From Clostridia bacterium (GTDB taxonomy: Bacteria > Bacillota_A > Clostridia > Oscillospirales > CAG-272), in assembly GCA_017466455.1 (NCBI GenBank), contig JAFTUD010000055.1, positions 1-5,940 of the forward strand: a stretch of 5,940 nucleotides of DNA, read 5' to 3'. The first letter of the stretch is position 1. Every line of letters starts with the position of its first letter. Both the position numbers and the translations under genes were made by a program. Below, piece by piece: positions 5,750 through 5,940 of this stretch. The notes under the pieces are model-generated. The model was not told the DNA's origin. It worked only from the letters and a program-made list of their open reading frames with translations, and did not search any database.

Positions 5750-5940
5750 ATGTATAAAATTTTAAAAAGAGATGAGCTTAATAAGACAGTCACAAGACTT
5801 GAAATTGAAGCTCCGAGAGTAGCTAAAAAGGCACAGGCAGGACAGTTCATCATTCTCCGCACCGATGAAAACGGAGAAAGAATTCCGCTAACCGTTGCCG
5901 ATACAGACCCCGAAAAGGGAAGTGTAACAATAATTTTCCA
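5750..5940 (+). CDS. NfnA/SudB-type FAD- and NAD-binding reductase subunit, 5' part (runs off window)
   Basis: The first 63 codons are present; the gene continues past the right edge. The text MYKILKRDEL, APRVAKKAQAGQF (22-34) and ERIPLTVAD (45-53) match the FAD-binding barrel of the 'sulfide/dihydroorotate dehydrogenase-like' family: the small subunit of NADH-dependent ferredoxin:NADP+ oxidoreductase (NfnA) or sulfide dehydrogenase subunit SudB. RIPLT corresponds to the flavin-binding R-x-x-[ST] strand. The related PyrK of dihydroorotate dehydrogenase usually has LLRRP instead, so NfnA/SudB is preferred. The start is supported by AAGGAA (5738-5743), six bases before the ATG, and 21 bp after the nadK stop. 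The C-terminal NAD domain and [2Fe-2S] Cys motif lie outside the window, as would a large subunit (NfnB/SudA/gltD-like). In the complex, NADP+ is reduced using NADH plus reduced ferredoxin, which fits the preceding NAD kinase. Confidence 0.85.
   Translation, partial: MYKILKRDELNKTVTRLEIEAPRVAKKAQAGQFIILRTDENGERIPLTVADTDPEKGSVTIIF

Overview
The window looks like chromosomal DNA of a low- to mid-GC Gram-positive bacterium of the Clostridia, probably an uncultured gut-type member. Four things point there. Both promoters are SigA-like, with AT-rich spacers and purine-rich Shine-Dalgarno sites. The large secreted protein combines an InlB-type repeat, BspA-like leucine-rich repeats and Cys/His 'ATC...CxxC...GH' repeats, a mix common in gut Firmicutes. 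An electron-bifurcating NfnA-type flavoprotein, typical of anaerobes, starts at the right edge. Genus cannot be told from the sequence alone.

Layout. Positions 1-205 are a non-coding leader with a run of 11 G, an 11-bp direct repeat, a strong extended -10 promoter and a GC-rich hairpin touching the ribosome binding site. Positions 206-3823 encode one secreted, multi-domain 1205-residue surface or exported protein. A 12-bp-stem intrinsic terminator (3835-3866) closes this unit. A second promoter (3896-3924) of almost the same design, preceded by an AT-rich inverted repeat, then starts a second unit: a LysR-family regulator (3964-4926), an NAD kinase overlapping it by 26 bp (4901-5728), and, 21 bp further on, the start of a ferredoxin/NADP-reductase-type flavoprotein small subunit (5750 to beyond the window end).

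Functional reading. The two units appear independent. The first makes an extracellular protein whose modules suggest adhesion or ligand binding; its promoter region has features (G11 tract, dyad-like direct repeat) that would suit variable or regulated expression. The second reads as an NADP(H)-supply operon: NAD kinase makes NADP+, and the NfnA-like subunit, if its partner follows downstream, would belong to a complex that reduces NADP+ with NADH and reduced ferredoxin. A LysR regulator translated just ahead of, and into, nadK suggests that the operon senses and adjusts the NADP(H) pool; this link is inference from gene order.

No tRNA, rRNA, CRISPR array, insertion sequence or phage gene was seen. 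The most unusual items are the arrays of Cys-Cys-Cys-His repeats with near-constant spacing in a secreted protein, the G11 tract upstream of its promoter, and the lysR/nadK overlap.
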